A DNA stretch of 64,000 nt from SIG565 sp964607025 (GTDB lineage: Bacteria > Bacillota > Clostridia > Oscillospirales > Acutalibacteraceae), in contig CAZSIL010000002.1 of assembly GCA_964607025.1 (NCBI GenBank), positions 34,686-98,685 of the forward strand, given 5' to 3'. The notes beneath the pieces were generated by a model. It ran no database searches. It had not been told where the DNA came from and worked only from the letters and a program-made list of their open reading frames with translations. Within the stretch, counting starts at the first letter, position 1, and every line of letters begins with the position of its first letter. Made by a program: the position numbers and the translations under genes. This document shows positions 1-8,520 of this stretch, one piece after another.

Positions 1-1
1 A

Positions 2-268
2 GGTGTACTTAAATATGCTCAGATTGTGCCCGACAGTAAACTCAACGTTTTACTGCCCAAACGGACTATAGGTGATATAACCCAAACCGTAGAACTCGAT
101 GAATTTATTACTGCTCCTGCCAAGGCGGGTACAAAGGTTGGAGTGGTCAAGGTTATGTCGGGGGACAGTGAAATCGGTATTATAGAATTAAAACTCAAAA
201 GCGATATCGAAAGAATTAACGTAACGCACACGTTTATGTGGCTGATACGAGCGTTATTTTGTTTATAA
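2..268 (+). CDS. D-alanyl-D-alanine carboxypeptidase, C-terminal end (partial)
   Basis: The window opens inside this gene; only the last 88 codons are present, read in frame 2. The residues match the PBP5-type C-terminal beta domain that follows the penicillin-binding domain in low-molecular-weight DD-carboxypeptidases: a 'LLPKRTIGDI' strand, alternating valines, and a 'KAGTKVGVVKV' turn. The chain ends in a short hydrophobic amphipathic stretch (FMWLIRALFCL) like the membrane anchor of DacA/DacF proteins. The family trims the terminal D-Ala from peptidoglycan stem peptides at the outer face of the membrane. The catalytic SxxK, SxN and KTG motifs lie upstream of the window, so activity cannot be judged. 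No terminator follows before the next promoter. Confidence 0.75.
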   Translation, partial: GVLKYAQIVPDSKLNVLLPKRTIGDITQTVELDEFITAPAKAGTKVGVVKVMSGDSEIGIIELKLKSDIERINVTHTFMWLIRALFCL

Positions 269-303
269 TATGTAAATTATCGGTAAAAATTAATAGATTT
301 ATA

Positions 304-332
304 TTGAAAAACCAACAATTTTATAGTAGAAT
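304..332 (+). promoter_or_regulatory. Sigma-A-type promoter of pgi
   Basis: TTGAAA (304-309), a 17-base spacer and TAGAAT (327-332) lie 30 bases before the pgi start codon. The spacing is ideal and there is no competing hexamer pair in the gap. Inferred from sequence only. Confidence 0.6.
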
Positions 333-362
333 ATAGGTAGTAACAAAACGGAGGCATGTTAA

Positions 363-1703
363 ATGGCATTAAAGATTAATTCGGGCTTTGCAAGTGACTT
401 TTTGCGAGAAAATGATATTAAAGGTCTCGTTTCTCAGGTTACAGCGGCTCACGAAATGTTGGAAAGAAAAAACGGTTTGGGTAACGATTTTCTTGGTTGG
501 TTAGATTTACCCGTAGATTATGATAAAGAAGAATTTGCACGCATTAAAAAAGCGGCAGAAAAAATAAAGAGCGACACCGATATTTTAGTAGTTATCGGTA
601 TTGGTGGTTCGTATCTTGGCGCCCGTGCGGCGATTGAGTTTTTAAAGGGACCCTATTACAACAACTTTAAAAAGGATACCCCCGATATATACTTTGCCGG
701 TAACAGTATAAGCGGCTCGGCTTTGGCTGATTTATTGGCGCTGTGTGAAGGCAAACGAGTATCGGTTAATATCATATCAAAATCGGGTACAACCACCGAG
801 CCCGCCGTGGCTTTTAGAGTTTTCAGAAAATTGCTTGAAGAACGCTACGGTGAAGAGGAGGCAGCAAAGCGTATTTACTGCACAACCGATAAAGCCCGCG
901 GCACCTTAAAACAGTTAGCTGACGAAAAGGGTTATGAGAGTTTTGTAGTACCGGATGATGTTGGCGGACGTTTTTCAGTTCTTACAGCGGTAGGTCTTTT
1001 ACCGATAGCGGCTGCAGGTATCGATATTGATAAATTGATGGCAGGTGCGGCAGCGGCAAGAGAAGAATATGCAAACCCTGATATAGAAAGCAATGCTTGC
1101 TATAAATATGCAGCGCTTAGAAATGCGTTTTACCGCAAGGGCAAGGAAATAGAGCTTCTTGTAAGCTATGAGCCGCGTTTTACCTTGATGGCAGAGTGGT
1201 GGAAACAACTTTACGGAGAAAGCGAAGGTAAGGACAATAAAGGCCTTTTCCCAGCATCCGTTATTTTCTCAACCGATTTGCACTCTATGGGACAATATGT
1301 TCAAGATGGCAGACGTATCCTTTTCGAAACGGTTGTTACGATTGACGACTGCGGAAGCGATGTTATTATAGAAAAAGAAGAGTCGGACGGTGATGGACTT
1401 AATTTCTTGGCAGGTAAGCCAATGTCCTTTGTAAACAAAAAGGCATTTGAAGGAACAGTTTTAGCCCATACCGACGGTGGAGCACCGAATCTTGTTATTT
1501 CACTTGATAAGGCAGATGAAGAGGATTTGGGACGCCTTATATACTTCTTTGAAAAAGCTTGTGCAATATCGGGATATATGTTAGGCGTAAATCCGTTTGA
1601 CCAGCCCGGCGTTGAAAGTTATAAAAAGAATATGTTTGCTTTGCTTGGCAAACCGGGTTATGAGGCGCAAAAAGCAGAGCTTGAAGCACGTCTTCAAAAA
1701 TAA
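363..1703 (+). CDS. pgi: Glucose-6-phosphate isomerase
   Basis: Converts glucose 6-phosphate to fructose 6-phosphate in the cytoplasm, step two of glycolysis. The 446-residue length is normal for the short Gram-positive form. Family signatures are intact: the glycine-rich sugar-phosphate site 'VIGIGGSYLGARA' near residues 77-89, the phosphate-binding 'SKSGTTTEP' near 140, and the 'GESEGKDNKGLFP' block near 285 that contains the catalytic glutamate. GGAGG at 351-355 precedes the ATG with a 7-base gap and decides the start. It is followed 51 bases later by a small P-loop gene, then a terminator, so the two are probably cotranscribed from the promoter at 304. Confidence 0.97.
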   Translation: MALKINSGFASDFLRENDIKGLVSQVTAAHEMLERKNGLGNDFLGWLDLPVDYDKEEFARIKKAAEKIKSDTDILVVIGIGGSYLGARAAIEFLKGPYYNNFKKDTPDIYFAGNSISGSALADLLALCEGKRVSVNIISKSGTTTEPAVAFRVFRKLLEERYGEEEAAKRIYCTTDKARGTLKQLADEKGYESFVVPDDVGGRFSVLTAVGLLPIAAAGIDIDKLMAGAAAAREEYANPDIESNACYKYAALRNAFYRKGKEIELLVSYEPRFTLMAEWWKQLYGESEGKDNKGLFPASVIFSTDLHSMGQYVQDGRRILFETVVTIDDCGSDVIIEKEESDGDGLNFLAGKPMSFVNKKAFEGTVLAHTDGGAPNLVISLDKADEEDLGRLIYFFEKACAISGYMLGVNPFDQPGVESYKKNMFALLGKPGYEAQKAELEARLQK

Positions 1704-1754
1704 AAAAGTAAAATAATCGCCAAGGCGATTTAAAATATAAAGGAGTTGGCAGAT

Positions 1755-2171
1755 ATGATTAAACTTATTATTGGTAAAAAAGGTTCGGGTAAAACCAAAA
1801 AGCTTATTGATTTGGTAAACTCTACCGCCGCAACAAGCAAAGGCAATGTTGTATGTATAGAGAAAGGTGATACCCTTACTTTCAGTATCAGCCATAAAGC
1901 AAGACTTATAGATATTGAGACCTACGGTGCAAAGGGCTATGGCGAATATTACGGTGTGCTTTGCGGCATTTGTGCCGGAAATCATGACGTTACAGACGTT
2001 TTCGGCGATGCAACACTCAGAATAGGCAGCCGCGATTATGAAGAGTTAGCAGACTTCCTTGATAGAGTATCGGCTCTTGCTGAAGATACACACGTAAACT
2101 TCTGCTTCACAGTTTCTTGTGATAAGGCGGAACTTCCCGAAAAGATTTTCGAAATAGCTGAAGAAATCTAA
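1755..2171 (+). CDS. Small P-loop NTPase-like protein, function unknown
   Basis: A 138-residue cytoplasmic protein with an exact Walker A motif at residues 7-14 (GKKGSGKT) directly after the first beta strand, as in P-loop NTPases. No clear Walker B aspartate is seen. The C-terminal half has a 'LADFLDRVSALAEDTHVNFCFTVSCD' pattern that could be the switch strand of a RecA-like or kinase-like fold. Such proteins in Clostridia are often loosely labelled ATPase or PilT-like, but I do not recognise a defined function. The start is the ATG at 1755, with AAGGAG 9 bases before it; a TTG at 1746 in the same frame is too close to the ribosome site. It shares the pgi transcript and ends at a strong terminator. 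Confidence 0.7.
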   Translation: MIKLIIGKKGSGKTKKLIDLVNSTAATSKGNVVCIEKGDTLTFSISHKARLIDIETYGAKGYGEYYGVLCGICAGNHDVTDVFGDATLRIGSRDYEELADFLDRVSALAEDTHVNFCFTVSCDKAELPEKIFEIAEEI

Positions 2172-2172
2172 G

Positions 2173-2204
2173 AAAAAAGACCATCCGAAAGGATGGTCTT
2201 TTTT
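2173..2204 (+). terminator. Intrinsic terminator of pgi operon
   Basis: AAAAAGACCATCC, a GAAA loop, then GGATGGTCTTTTTT: a perfect stem with a stable tetraloop and a T run, starting two bases after the stop codon. Confidence 0.92.
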
Positions 2205-2230
2205 AGGATTTAGGGGTTAGGATTTAGGGG
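2203..2230. repeat. GGATTTAGGGG-type short repeat, solitary copy
   Basis: Two copies of TTAGGATTTAGGGG in tandem directly after the pgi terminator. About 25 bases of it recur, inverted, at 42007-42036, where they flank the four-helix-bundle gene between dnaK and dnaJ. Here no gene accompanies the motif. Confidence 0.6.
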
Positions 2231-2248
2231 AGGCGTTGCGCCTCCCAT

Positions 2249-2632
2249 TTATTTTATTCGTCGATTTAAAAACTTTGCGAGCGGCAGGAAAAGAAGAGAT
2301 AAAATCCCCCAAAGCACCGAATAAAGAGGGCAAATTTGTCCTAAAAAATTAAAGGGCATACGGCTGTAGTCCCAGACCTTCATATTAAGAAAAATATTAA
2401 AAATTATTCCGAAAATCAGTTCAACCGCCGTTATAGCCGCTGCGCAAAACGAACATTTAAAAAGCATACTTTTGCGCCCGAATTTTTCACAAACAAATGA
2501 AAAAATCACAAAGCAGATACCACCCGCTATAATCATTGTAGGGTGGGTGCGGCGCCGCCATAAAAGTTCAATAATTCCATAACCTATACCACCCACCGAG
2601 AAAAAAACGGCATTTTTCTTTAATTTACTCAC
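2249..2632 (-). CDS. CmpB-type putative ABC transporter permease (integral membrane protein)
   Basis: A 127-residue protein with about four hydrophobic helices, including 'VGGIGYGIIELLWRRRTHPTM' and 'NFLGQICPLYSVLWG', which are characteristic of the small clostridial membrane family called putative ABC transporter type IV (CmpB). The family has no established biochemical function despite the name. The GTG at 2632 is preferred as start because the longer reading (ATG at 2692) would begin inside the terminator hairpin of the upstream gene; a weak GGTGAT lies before the GTG. It stands alone, transcribed leftward, and is convergent with the pgi operon. Confidence 0.7.
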   Translation of the reverse strand: MSKLKKNAVFFSVGGIGYGIIELLWRRRTHPTMIIAGGICFVIFSFVCEKFGRKSMLFKCSFCAAAITAVELIFGIIFNIFLNMKVWDYSRMPFNFLGQICPLYSVLWGILSLLFLPLAKFLNRRIK

Positions 2633-2682
2633 AACATCACCAGAGCTATTATTTGCGGTGGATATTGCTAGTATGCATAAAT

Positions 2683-2715
2683 AAAAGGTCAACGGATTTT
2701 TCCGTTGACCTTTTT
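2683..2715 (-). terminator. Terminator after the OPT/PqqD operon
   Basis: On the minus strand AAAAAGGTCAACGG, an AAAAA loop, CCGTTGACCTTTT, placed immediately after the stop codon of the PqqD-like gene. The stem is 13 pairs with a T tract. Confidence 0.88.
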
Positions 2716-3057
2716 CTATTTTGTAGATATAAAGCCGTAGCTTTCAAGTATCTGGCAAAATTTTGCAAGGCGCTCATAAAGCGGATGCGCGGCTTCGCCA
2801 AAATGCTCATCGACTAATTTTCCTATTTCGGTTAAGTCTTTATTTCCATCAATCAACTGCCATATAAAAGAGCCGTTCTCATCTAAATGTATATAACTGA
2901 TTCTGGGTTTTTTAAACAGTTTTTGAGCGATGCGGTTGAAAACACCTTTATTTTCAATTTCGAGCGTTACGATGCCTTTTTCGTCAGCAGTCCATTTAAT
3001 GCTTTCTTTTCGTTTGGGGATGCGTTCAAGAAAGTTTTCGTTTACTTTATTTTTCAT
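2716..3057 (-). CDS. PqqD-like peptide-binding protein
   Basis: A 113-residue soluble protein. The middle 'ISYIHLDENGSFIWQLIDGNKDLTEIGKLVDEHFGE' pattern matches the PqqD fold (a small winged-helix-like domain with the LDE-x-G-x-x-IW core). In RiPP pathways PqqD proteins bind precursor peptides for a radical SAM enzyme. No radical SAM, precursor peptide or protease lies next to it; instead it overlaps the end of an oligopeptide transporter gene by 4 bases, so it is translated with that transporter. That pairing suggests handling of imported peptides or a transporter accessory role, but this is inference. The ATG at 3057 sits inside the transporter stop context. Confidence 0.75.
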   Translation of the reverse strand: MKNKVNENFLERIPKRKESIKWTADEKGIVTLEIENKGVFNRIAQKLFKKPRISYIHLDENGSFIWQLIDGNKDLTEIGKLVDEHFGEAAHPLYERLAKFCQILESYGFISTK

Positions 3058-4961
3058 ATTTTTTTATCACGCTTTTTAAATACTGTGAATTTAAGCAGTG
3101 TAAATATGATAATAGCAAAGAGTAGGAGTCCGCCGATATCGGCTATGTTTTTTGGAACAAAGCCCGACAAGTCAATAATATTACTGATGCCGAATACAGC
3201 AAGTATAGCAAGTACGATACCTACAAGCCCTTCACCCGCTATCATACCTGAGCAGAAGAGTATACCGTCGTTAACGATTTTTTCTTTTGTTTCTTTGTCT
3301 TTCTTCATCTTATCAAGCGCCAAACGGATAAGACCGCCCACCATAATACAAGCGTTAAGCTGTACGGGCAGATAAACGCCGATAGCAAAGGGAAGAACGG
3401 GTATACCGATGAGTTCAACAACTATCGCTATAAACACACCTGTAAACACAAGCGCCCACGGTAAATTACCGCCCATAACACCCTCAATAATAAGTTTCAT
3501 AAGGGTTGCCTGGGGTGCTGCGAGTTCATCTGAACCAAAGCCCCACGCGCTATCGAGCAAGTAGAGTGTGCCGCCGATAGCTAAAGCCGCCGCTACAACA
3601 CCGATAATCTCGGCAATTTGTTGCTTTCTCGGTGTAGCGCCAAGCAAATAGCCCGTTTTTAAGTCTTGCGAAGTATCACCTGCGATGGCCGATACAATGC
3701 AGATTATAGAGCCGATAGCAATAGCACTGCTCATACCTACAATACCGGTAGAGCCCGTAAATTTAAGGATAAGCGTTGCAATAAGGAGTGTTGCAATAGC
3801 CATACCTGAAACGGGGTTGTTACTGCTACCTACAAGACCTACCATACGGCTTGAAACGGCGGCAAAGAAGAATCCGAATATAACAATAATTACGGCGACT
3901 ATCGGGTTTACGGGAATGGCAGGAACGAGCCATATAAGTAAGGTTAAAGCAATAATAGCACCGATAACAACCTTCATATTCATATCTTTTTCGGTACGAA
4001 GGTTTGAAGAAGCACCTGCCCCTGCCATACCTTTCATAGCGCCCGTAAAAGTTTTAACTATGAGCGGTAAAGACTTGATAAGCGAGATAATACCGCCTGC
4101 CGCCAATGCGCCCGCACCGATATAGCGGATATAGGAGCCCCAGATAGCGCCCGCGCCGCCGTCTGCGAAGATTTTACTAATCGGTTCAGTACCCGGATAA
4201 AGCACAATATCTGCGCCGAAAAGCACGATAAGGGGGATAAGCACTAACCAACTGAGCACACCGCCTGCAAACATATAGGAAGAAATTCTCGCGCCGCAAA
4301 TATATCCAACGCTCATAACGGCGGGGTAAATTTGTGTGCCGATTTCTCCGGCAAAACCTTTTACTCTGCCCGAAATTTCACCTGATACAACTTTAAGTCC
4401 GTCAATAATAAACTTAAAGAGAGCCGCAAATCCCATACCTGCAAATACTGTGGAGGCACTGGAGCCGCCTTTTTCACCCGCAAGTAAAACCTCGGCACAA
4501 GCAGTGCCTTCGGGATAGGGGAGAATACCGTGTTCTTTAACGATTAATGCGTTGCGAAGCGGTACCATAAAGAATATGCCAAGCAGTCCGCCGATAAGGG
4601 CGATGAGCGTAATCTCAAGTATGCCCGGCTTGTCCATTTTACCTTCTGCCGCCCAAAGAAATAAGGCGGGTAAAGTAAAGATAGCACCTGCGGCGAGAGA
4701 CTCACCCGCGCTACCGATTGTTTGCACCAAATTGCTTTCCAATATTGAGTTTCTGCGCATAATTATGCGGATAACACCCATCGCGATAACTGCCGCGGGG
4801 ATGGATGCCGAAACGGTCATACCAACGCGCAGTCCCAAATATGCGTTTGCCGCGCCGAATATTACCGACAAAAGAATACCCATAACGATAGAAGTTACCG
4901 TGATTTCGGGGGTTATCTTTTCTGCGGGAATATAGGGCTTGAATTCACCTTTGTTTTCCAT
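3054..4961 (-). CDS. OPT family oligopeptide transporter
   Basis: A 635-residue polytopic membrane protein with roughly 15 hydrophobic helices, the usual size for bacterial OPT transporters. The N-terminal 'PEITVTSIVMGILLSVIFGAANAYLGLRVGMTVSASIPAAV' region and the 'GILPYPEGTACAEVLLAGE' segment are hallmark OPT sequences; 'NNPVSGMAIATLL' and 'QDLKTGYLLGATPRKQQIAEIIG' follow in the expected order. The family imports short peptides, or metal-chelate compounds in some members, using the proton gradient. It has its own promoter (4991-5019) and AAGGAG before the ATG. The downstream PqqD-like gene overlaps by 4 bases, and pepD lies just upstream on the same strand, which fits a peptide-uptake and breakdown role. 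Confidence 0.93.
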   Translation of the reverse strand: MENKGEFKPYIPAEKITPEITVTSIVMGILLSVIFGAANAYLGLRVGMTVSASIPAAVIAMGVIRIIMRRNSILESNLVQTIGSAGESLAAGAIFTLPALFLWAAEGKMDKPGILEITLIALIGGLLGIFFMVPLRNALIVKEHGILPYPEGTACAEVLLAGEKGGSSASTVFAGMGFAALFKFIIDGLKVVSGEISGRVKGFAGEIGTQIYPAVMSVGYICGARISSYMFAGGVLSWLVLIPLIVLFGADIVLYPGTEPISKIFADGGAGAIWGSYIRYIGAGALAAGGIISLIKSLPLIVKTFTGAMKGMAGAGASSNLRTEKDMNMKVVIGAIIALTLLIWLVPAIPVNPIVAVIIVIFGFFFAAVSSRMVGLVGSSNNPVSGMAIATLLIATLILKFTGSTGIVGMSSAIAIGSIICIVSAIAGDTSQDLKTGYLLGATPRKQQIAEIIGVVAAALAIGGTLYLLDSAWGFGSDELAAPQATLMKLIIEGVMGGNLPWALVFTGVFIAIVVELIGIPVLPFAIGVYLPVQLNACIMVGGLIRLALDKMKKDKETKEKIVNDGILFCSGMIAGEGLVGIVLAILAVFGISNIIDLSGFVPKNIADIGGLLLFAIIIFTLLKFTVFKKRDKKI

Positions 4962-4990
4962 AATTTTCTCCTTAAATATAAATTCAAAAC

Positions 4991-5019
4991 ATTATACCAC
5001 GAAAATAGATAAAAATCAA
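4991..5019 (-). promoter_or_regulatory. Promoter of OPT operon
   Basis: On the minus strand TTGATT, a 17-base spacer and TATAAT, between the pepD stop codon and the OPT start. It lies about 30 bases before the start codon. Confidence 0.68.
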
Positions 5020-5022
5020 AAC

Positions 5023-6468
5023 CTATTTACACGCTTCCAAAATTTTAAGCAATAACTTAAAGGTATTTGCGGCAGACGAAATGCTCAGCCGTTCATTAGG
5101 TGTGTGAACATCATATAGATTCGGCCCCATTGATACACAGTCAAGACCTTGGATTTTATCGGCAAATACCGCGCATTCAAGTCCTGCGTGTATGGCTTCA
5201 ACCTTCGGGCGCTTGCCGTAATGCTCTTCAAAAATCTTGCAGTATACCTTTTGAAGAACGGAATTATTATTAAACTCCCAAGGGGGATAGTAGCCGCCCG
5301 TTTCGTAAGTGCAACTAATTCGCGAACATAAAGCAGACAATTTATCACAAAGTTCTGTCATACCGGATTTTTTATTACTCCTGAGCGTAAACAAAACTGA
5401 AACGGAGTTTTCGTAAGTTTTTAGTATTCCAAGATTAAGTGACGTTTCCACAAGACCGCCGATTTCTTCGCTCATCTGTGTTACGCCGTTGGGGAAGTGG
5501 CTAAGCAAAAAGATAATATCATTTTTTGCAGTTTCGCAAATTATACTGTGTTTTGTATTTTCGCATTTTTTAATCTCAAAACTGAAATTAGGTTCATTTT
5601 CTTTTATATCGTTTTTTACCTTCTGCAAAAAGTCATTACAAATATCAATAAATTCATCGGGGTTATCAGAACAAACCGATATTTCAGAGCGGTTTACTAT
5701 GGCGTTGCCCTTATCGCCACCGCAAATGCTTATTAATTCGAAATCGGAGCTATCTTTTAGGTGTTTTAAAAGTTTACCTGCCAGAATATCGGCATTTACG
5801 CGGTTTTTATCGATTTCAACACCCGAGTGTCCGCCTCTAAGCCCAGATAATATAACGTTTATTTTGGTGCCTGTCGATAAAACTTTTTCAAACGGAATTT
5901 CAATTTTAAAATCCATACCTCCCGCACACGAAACGGTTAAGGTGTCATCTTCTTCGGAATCAAGATTTATCATTTTTTTAGATTTTAGTTTCCCAAAATC
6001 AAGAGCGGTAGCGCCAATCATTCCTATTTCTTCATCGGTTGTGAAAACCGCTTCAATATAGGGGTGGGGTACACTATCACTTTCAAGTATAGCCAAAACA
6101 AAAGCCACGGCAATGCCGTTATCGGCGCCGAGGGTTGTGCTTTCGGCCCCGAGCAAATCGCCATCTATAAATGTATTTAAGGAATCGGTTGAAAAATCAA
6201 AATCACTATCACTTGTTTTTTGGCACACCATATCAAGATGCCCTTGCAAAATTATTGGCTCGGCATTTTCATAGCATTTGGTGGCGTTTTTATAGATTAT
6301 TACATTGTTTGATGTATCTCGAAAATATTCAAGTGAGTTTTTCTTGGCAAAACCCACACAGTAATCGGCAATTTTTTCCATATTTCCCGAGCCGTGCGGT
6401 ATAGCGCATATTTCGCCAAAAATTTCGAAAACCCTATTAATTAATTTATCCTTTGAGTTAAACGTCAT
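5023..6468 (-). CDS. pepD: Aminoacyl-histidine dipeptidase (M20C, PepD)
   Basis: A 481-residue cytosolic metallopeptidase that cleaves dipeptides such as Xaa-His; family length is 480-490. The two-zinc site is complete: H77 and D79 in 'QGHLDM', D116 in 'TLGADNG', E146-E147 in 'TTDEEIGM', D170 in 'NLDSEED', and a late His in 'AIHAGLECA'. The lid domain between about 190 and 385 is present. It shares its direction with the ZIP transporter 12 bases upstream, so zinc or manganese supply and a metal-dependent peptidase may be cotranscribed. It precedes the separate OPT peptide-transporter unit. The ATG at 6468 follows AAGGAAATTTTT. Confidence 0.95.
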   Translation of the reverse strand: MTFNSKDKLINRVFEIFGEICAIPHGSGNMEKIADYCVGFAKKNSLEYFRDTSNNVIIYKNATKCYENAEPIILQGHLDMVCQKTSDSDFDFSTDSLNTFIDGDLLGAESTTLGADNGIAVAFVLAILESDSVPHPYIEAVFTTDEEIGMIGATALDFGKLKSKKMINLDSEEDDTLTVSCAGGMDFKIEIPFEKVLSTGTKINVILSGLRGGHSGVEIDKNRVNADILAGKLLKHLKDSSDFELISICGGDKGNAIVNRSEISVCSDNPDEFIDICNDFLQKVKNDIKENEPNFSFEIKKCENTKHSIICETAKNDIIFLLSHFPNGVTQMSEEIGGLVETSLNLGILKTYENSVSVLFTLRSNKKSGMTELCDKLSALCSRISCTYETGGYYPPWEFNNNSVLQKVYCKIFEEHYGKRPKVEAIHAGLECAVFADKIQGLDCVSMGPNLYDVHTPNERLSISSAANTFKLLLKILEACK

Positions 6469-6480
6469 AAAAATTTCCTT

Positions 6481-7233
6481 CTATCCTAATAGTACATCGG
6501 TTACGAGCATAATGCAAAATCCAACAAGTAGCGCATAGGTAACGCCGCGCTCATCCGAGTGTCCGTGGGTTTCGGGTATCATTTCATCGCTTATAATATA
6601 AAGCATAGTGCCGCCCGCAAAGGACAATGCAAATGGCAGTATTGCGGTGCTGAGTGATACCGCAAAATAGCCCAAAAGGGTTCCAAGCACTTCAATTACA
6701 CCCGTTGCCGCCGCAATAAGAAAGGTCTTTTTGGGTTTTACACCGGCTGACAGCATAGGTGCTATTATAACCATACCCTCGGGTATGTTCTGGAGCGCTA
6801 TACCGCCTGCAATGGTAAGCGCATGGGATATATTTTCCGAGCCAAAGCCAACACCTGCGGCAATGCCCTCGGGCAGATTATGTATCGCAATCGCGACAAC
6901 AAAAAGTAGAATTTTACTGAGTTTTGTGTCACCGTGCGTTTCTATATCGCTGCCTACAAGTCGATGTAGGTGGGGGACCAATTTATCAATTAAATTAAGA
7001 CATAAAGCACCCGCAAATATACCCGCTATAACTACAAATAGCGAGTATTTTCCGCCGCTTTCAGCGGCAGGTAAAATAAGTCCCAAAACCGCTGCCGCCA
7101 ACATAACACCTGCAGCAAAAGAGAGAATTATATCCGAAAATTTATGAGAAATTCCTTTAAATAAAAAGCCGATAAGTGCGCCAATAACGGTAGCACCGCC
7201 AACACCCACAGCTGTAAGTAAAACAAGTTCCAT
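6481..7233 (-). CDS. ZIP family divalent metal transporter
   Basis: A 250-residue inner-membrane protein with eight predicted helices, the size of bacterial ZupT/ZIP carriers. The two metal-site helices are intact: 'HNLPEG' at residues 118-123 and 'QNIPEG' at 148-153, the latter with Q in place of the H seen in some ZIPs, which is common in the GufA-like branch. A His-containing loop (HLHR, ETHGDT) lies at 88-101. The family imports Zn2+, Mn2+ or Fe2+ down gradient. It is packed between trxB (3 bases upstream) and pepD (12 bases downstream), so it belongs to a trxA-trxB-ZIP-pepD transcript. The metal specificity cannot be read from sequence. Confidence 0.9.
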   Translation of the reverse strand: MELVLLTAVGVGGATVIGALIGFLFKGISHKFSDIILSFAAGVMLAAAVLGLILPAAESGGKYSLFVVIAGIFAGALCLNLIDKLVPHLHRLVGSDIETHGDTKLSKILLFVVAIAIHNLPEGIAAGVGFGSENISHALTIAGGIALQNIPEGMVIIAPMLSAGVKPKKTFLIAAATGVIEVLGTLLGYFAVSLSTAILPFALSFAGGTMLYIISDEMIPETHGHSDERGVTYALLVGFCIMLVTDVLLG

Positions 7234-7236
7234 ATT

Positions 7237-8163
7237 TTAAATTCCTTTATTAAGCAAATATTCTTCTGCAAAATGTGCCGCTACCGCGCCGTCAGCCGCA
7301 GCGGTAACGACTTGACGTAAATGCTTTGTACGAACGTCACCCACCGCAAAAACACCATCAACACTTGTTTTTGTGGTTTCATCGGCGACAATATAGCCGT
7401 TTTTGTCCAACTGAACGGCACCGTTTAAAAATTCGGTTGCGGGGCGTCTGCCTATGCTTATGAAAATACCGTCACAGTAAATGCAAGTTTCCTTGTTCGT
7501 TTCTTTATTCTTTATTTTAGCGCCGATAATTTTGTTTTCTACTAAAAACTCCGATACTGTGCAGTTCCACAAAAACTCAACATTTTCGGCACTTTTTAGT
7601 GGTTCGTGATAAATTTTTGTAGCCCTCAAAGTGTCTCGCCTATGCACTAAATATACTTTTTGAGCGATTCTCGATAAATAAAGCGCGTCCGCCGCGGCGG
7701 AATTGCCGCCGCCCACTACCATAACGGTTTTATCCTTGTAAAATCTTCCGTCACAGTGGGCACAATAATGCACACCGCGACCGATAAAGTCGCTTTCCAT
7801 ATCAACACCGAGTTCTCTTGGATTAGCACCTGATGAAATAACAACGGTTTTAGATAGAAAAACACCGCTTGTTGTTTCGATTTTTTTGATAGTATCGGTA
7901 AAATCTACTTTTATAACCTCGGCATACTCGGTTTTAGCGCCGAAGCGCTCGGCACCCTGTTGCATCTTCATGCCCAGTGTAAAGCCGTCAACGCCCGTAT
8001 CAAATCCGGGGTAGTTATCTATAATGTCGGTAAGCGCCATTTGGCCGCCCGCCGACATACGTTCTATTACTATCGTATCAAGCCCTGCTCTCGCGGCATA
8101 AAGCGCGGCAGTGTATCCTGCGGGACCGCCGCCCACAATTATCATATCGTATATATGACTCAT
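7237..8163 (-). CDS. trxB: Thioredoxin-disulfide reductase
   Basis: A 308-residue flavoprotein that passes electrons from NADPH to thioredoxin. The FAD-binding 'GGGPAGYTAA' is at residues 11-20, the redox-active pair C134 and C137 in 'CAHCDG', the NADPH-binding 'VGGGNSAA' near 152, and a C-terminal 'VFAVGDVR' FAD contact. The NADPH-specific HRRDTLRA loop is present. Its partner thioredoxin lies only two bases upstream in the same operon, giving a complete thioredoxin pair. Confidence 0.96.
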   Translation of the reverse strand: MSHIYDMIIVGGGPAGYTAALYAARAGLDTIVIERMSAGGQMALTDIIDNYPGFDTGVDGFTLGMKMQQGAERFGAKTEYAEVIKVDFTDTIKKIETTSGVFLSKTVVISSGANPRELGVDMESDFIGRGVHYCAHCDGRFYKDKTVMVVGGGNSAAADALYLSRIAQKVYLVHRRDTLRATKIYHEPLKSAENVEFLWNCTVSEFLVENKIIGAKIKNKETNKETCIYCDGIFISIGRRPATEFLNGAVQLDKNGYIVADETTKTSVDGVFAVGDVRTKHLRQVVTAAADGAVAAHFAEEYLLNKGI

Positions 8164-8165
8164 AA

Positions 8166-8474
8166 TTAACCTTCCAACATAGCCAAAATTTGCGGTAGGG
8201 GTCTGGCTCCCGATGCCTGATTAATTATTCTACCGTTTTCCAAAACAACAAGCGTAGGTATGCTCGATACTGAGAACGCGGCAGCCAACTCGGGCTGCTC
8301 ATCAACGTTTATTTTGCATACAAGGTATTCGTCGTAATCCTCGGCGATTTTATCAACCAAAGGCGATACCATACGGCAGGGGCCGCACCAATCGGCATAG
8401 AAATCAATCAAAACTCGTTTATTACTGGATTTAACCTCTTCAAAATTTTCTTTTGTAACCTTTAATACTGACAT
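8166..8474 (-). CDS. trxA: Thioredoxin
   Basis: A 102-residue disulfide reductant with the canonical active site 'WCGPC' at C30 and C33 and the cis-proline segment 'SIPTLVV' near residue 73. I place the start at the ATG at 8474, because AAAGGA lies 8 bases upstream; an earlier in-frame ATG at 8483 touches that ribosome site directly and is unlikely to be used. It is the first gene of the trxA-trxB-ZIP-pepD run. Confidence 0.96.
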   Translation of the reverse strand: MSVLKVTKENFEEVKSSNKRVLIDFYADWCGPCRMVSPLVDKIAEDYDEYLVCKINVDEQPELAAAFSVSSIPTLVVLENGRIINQASGARPLPQILAMLEG

Positions 8475-8520
8475 AAAATTCATCCTTTCTTTTATTATAG
8501 ATTAACACTTTTTATGTTAT

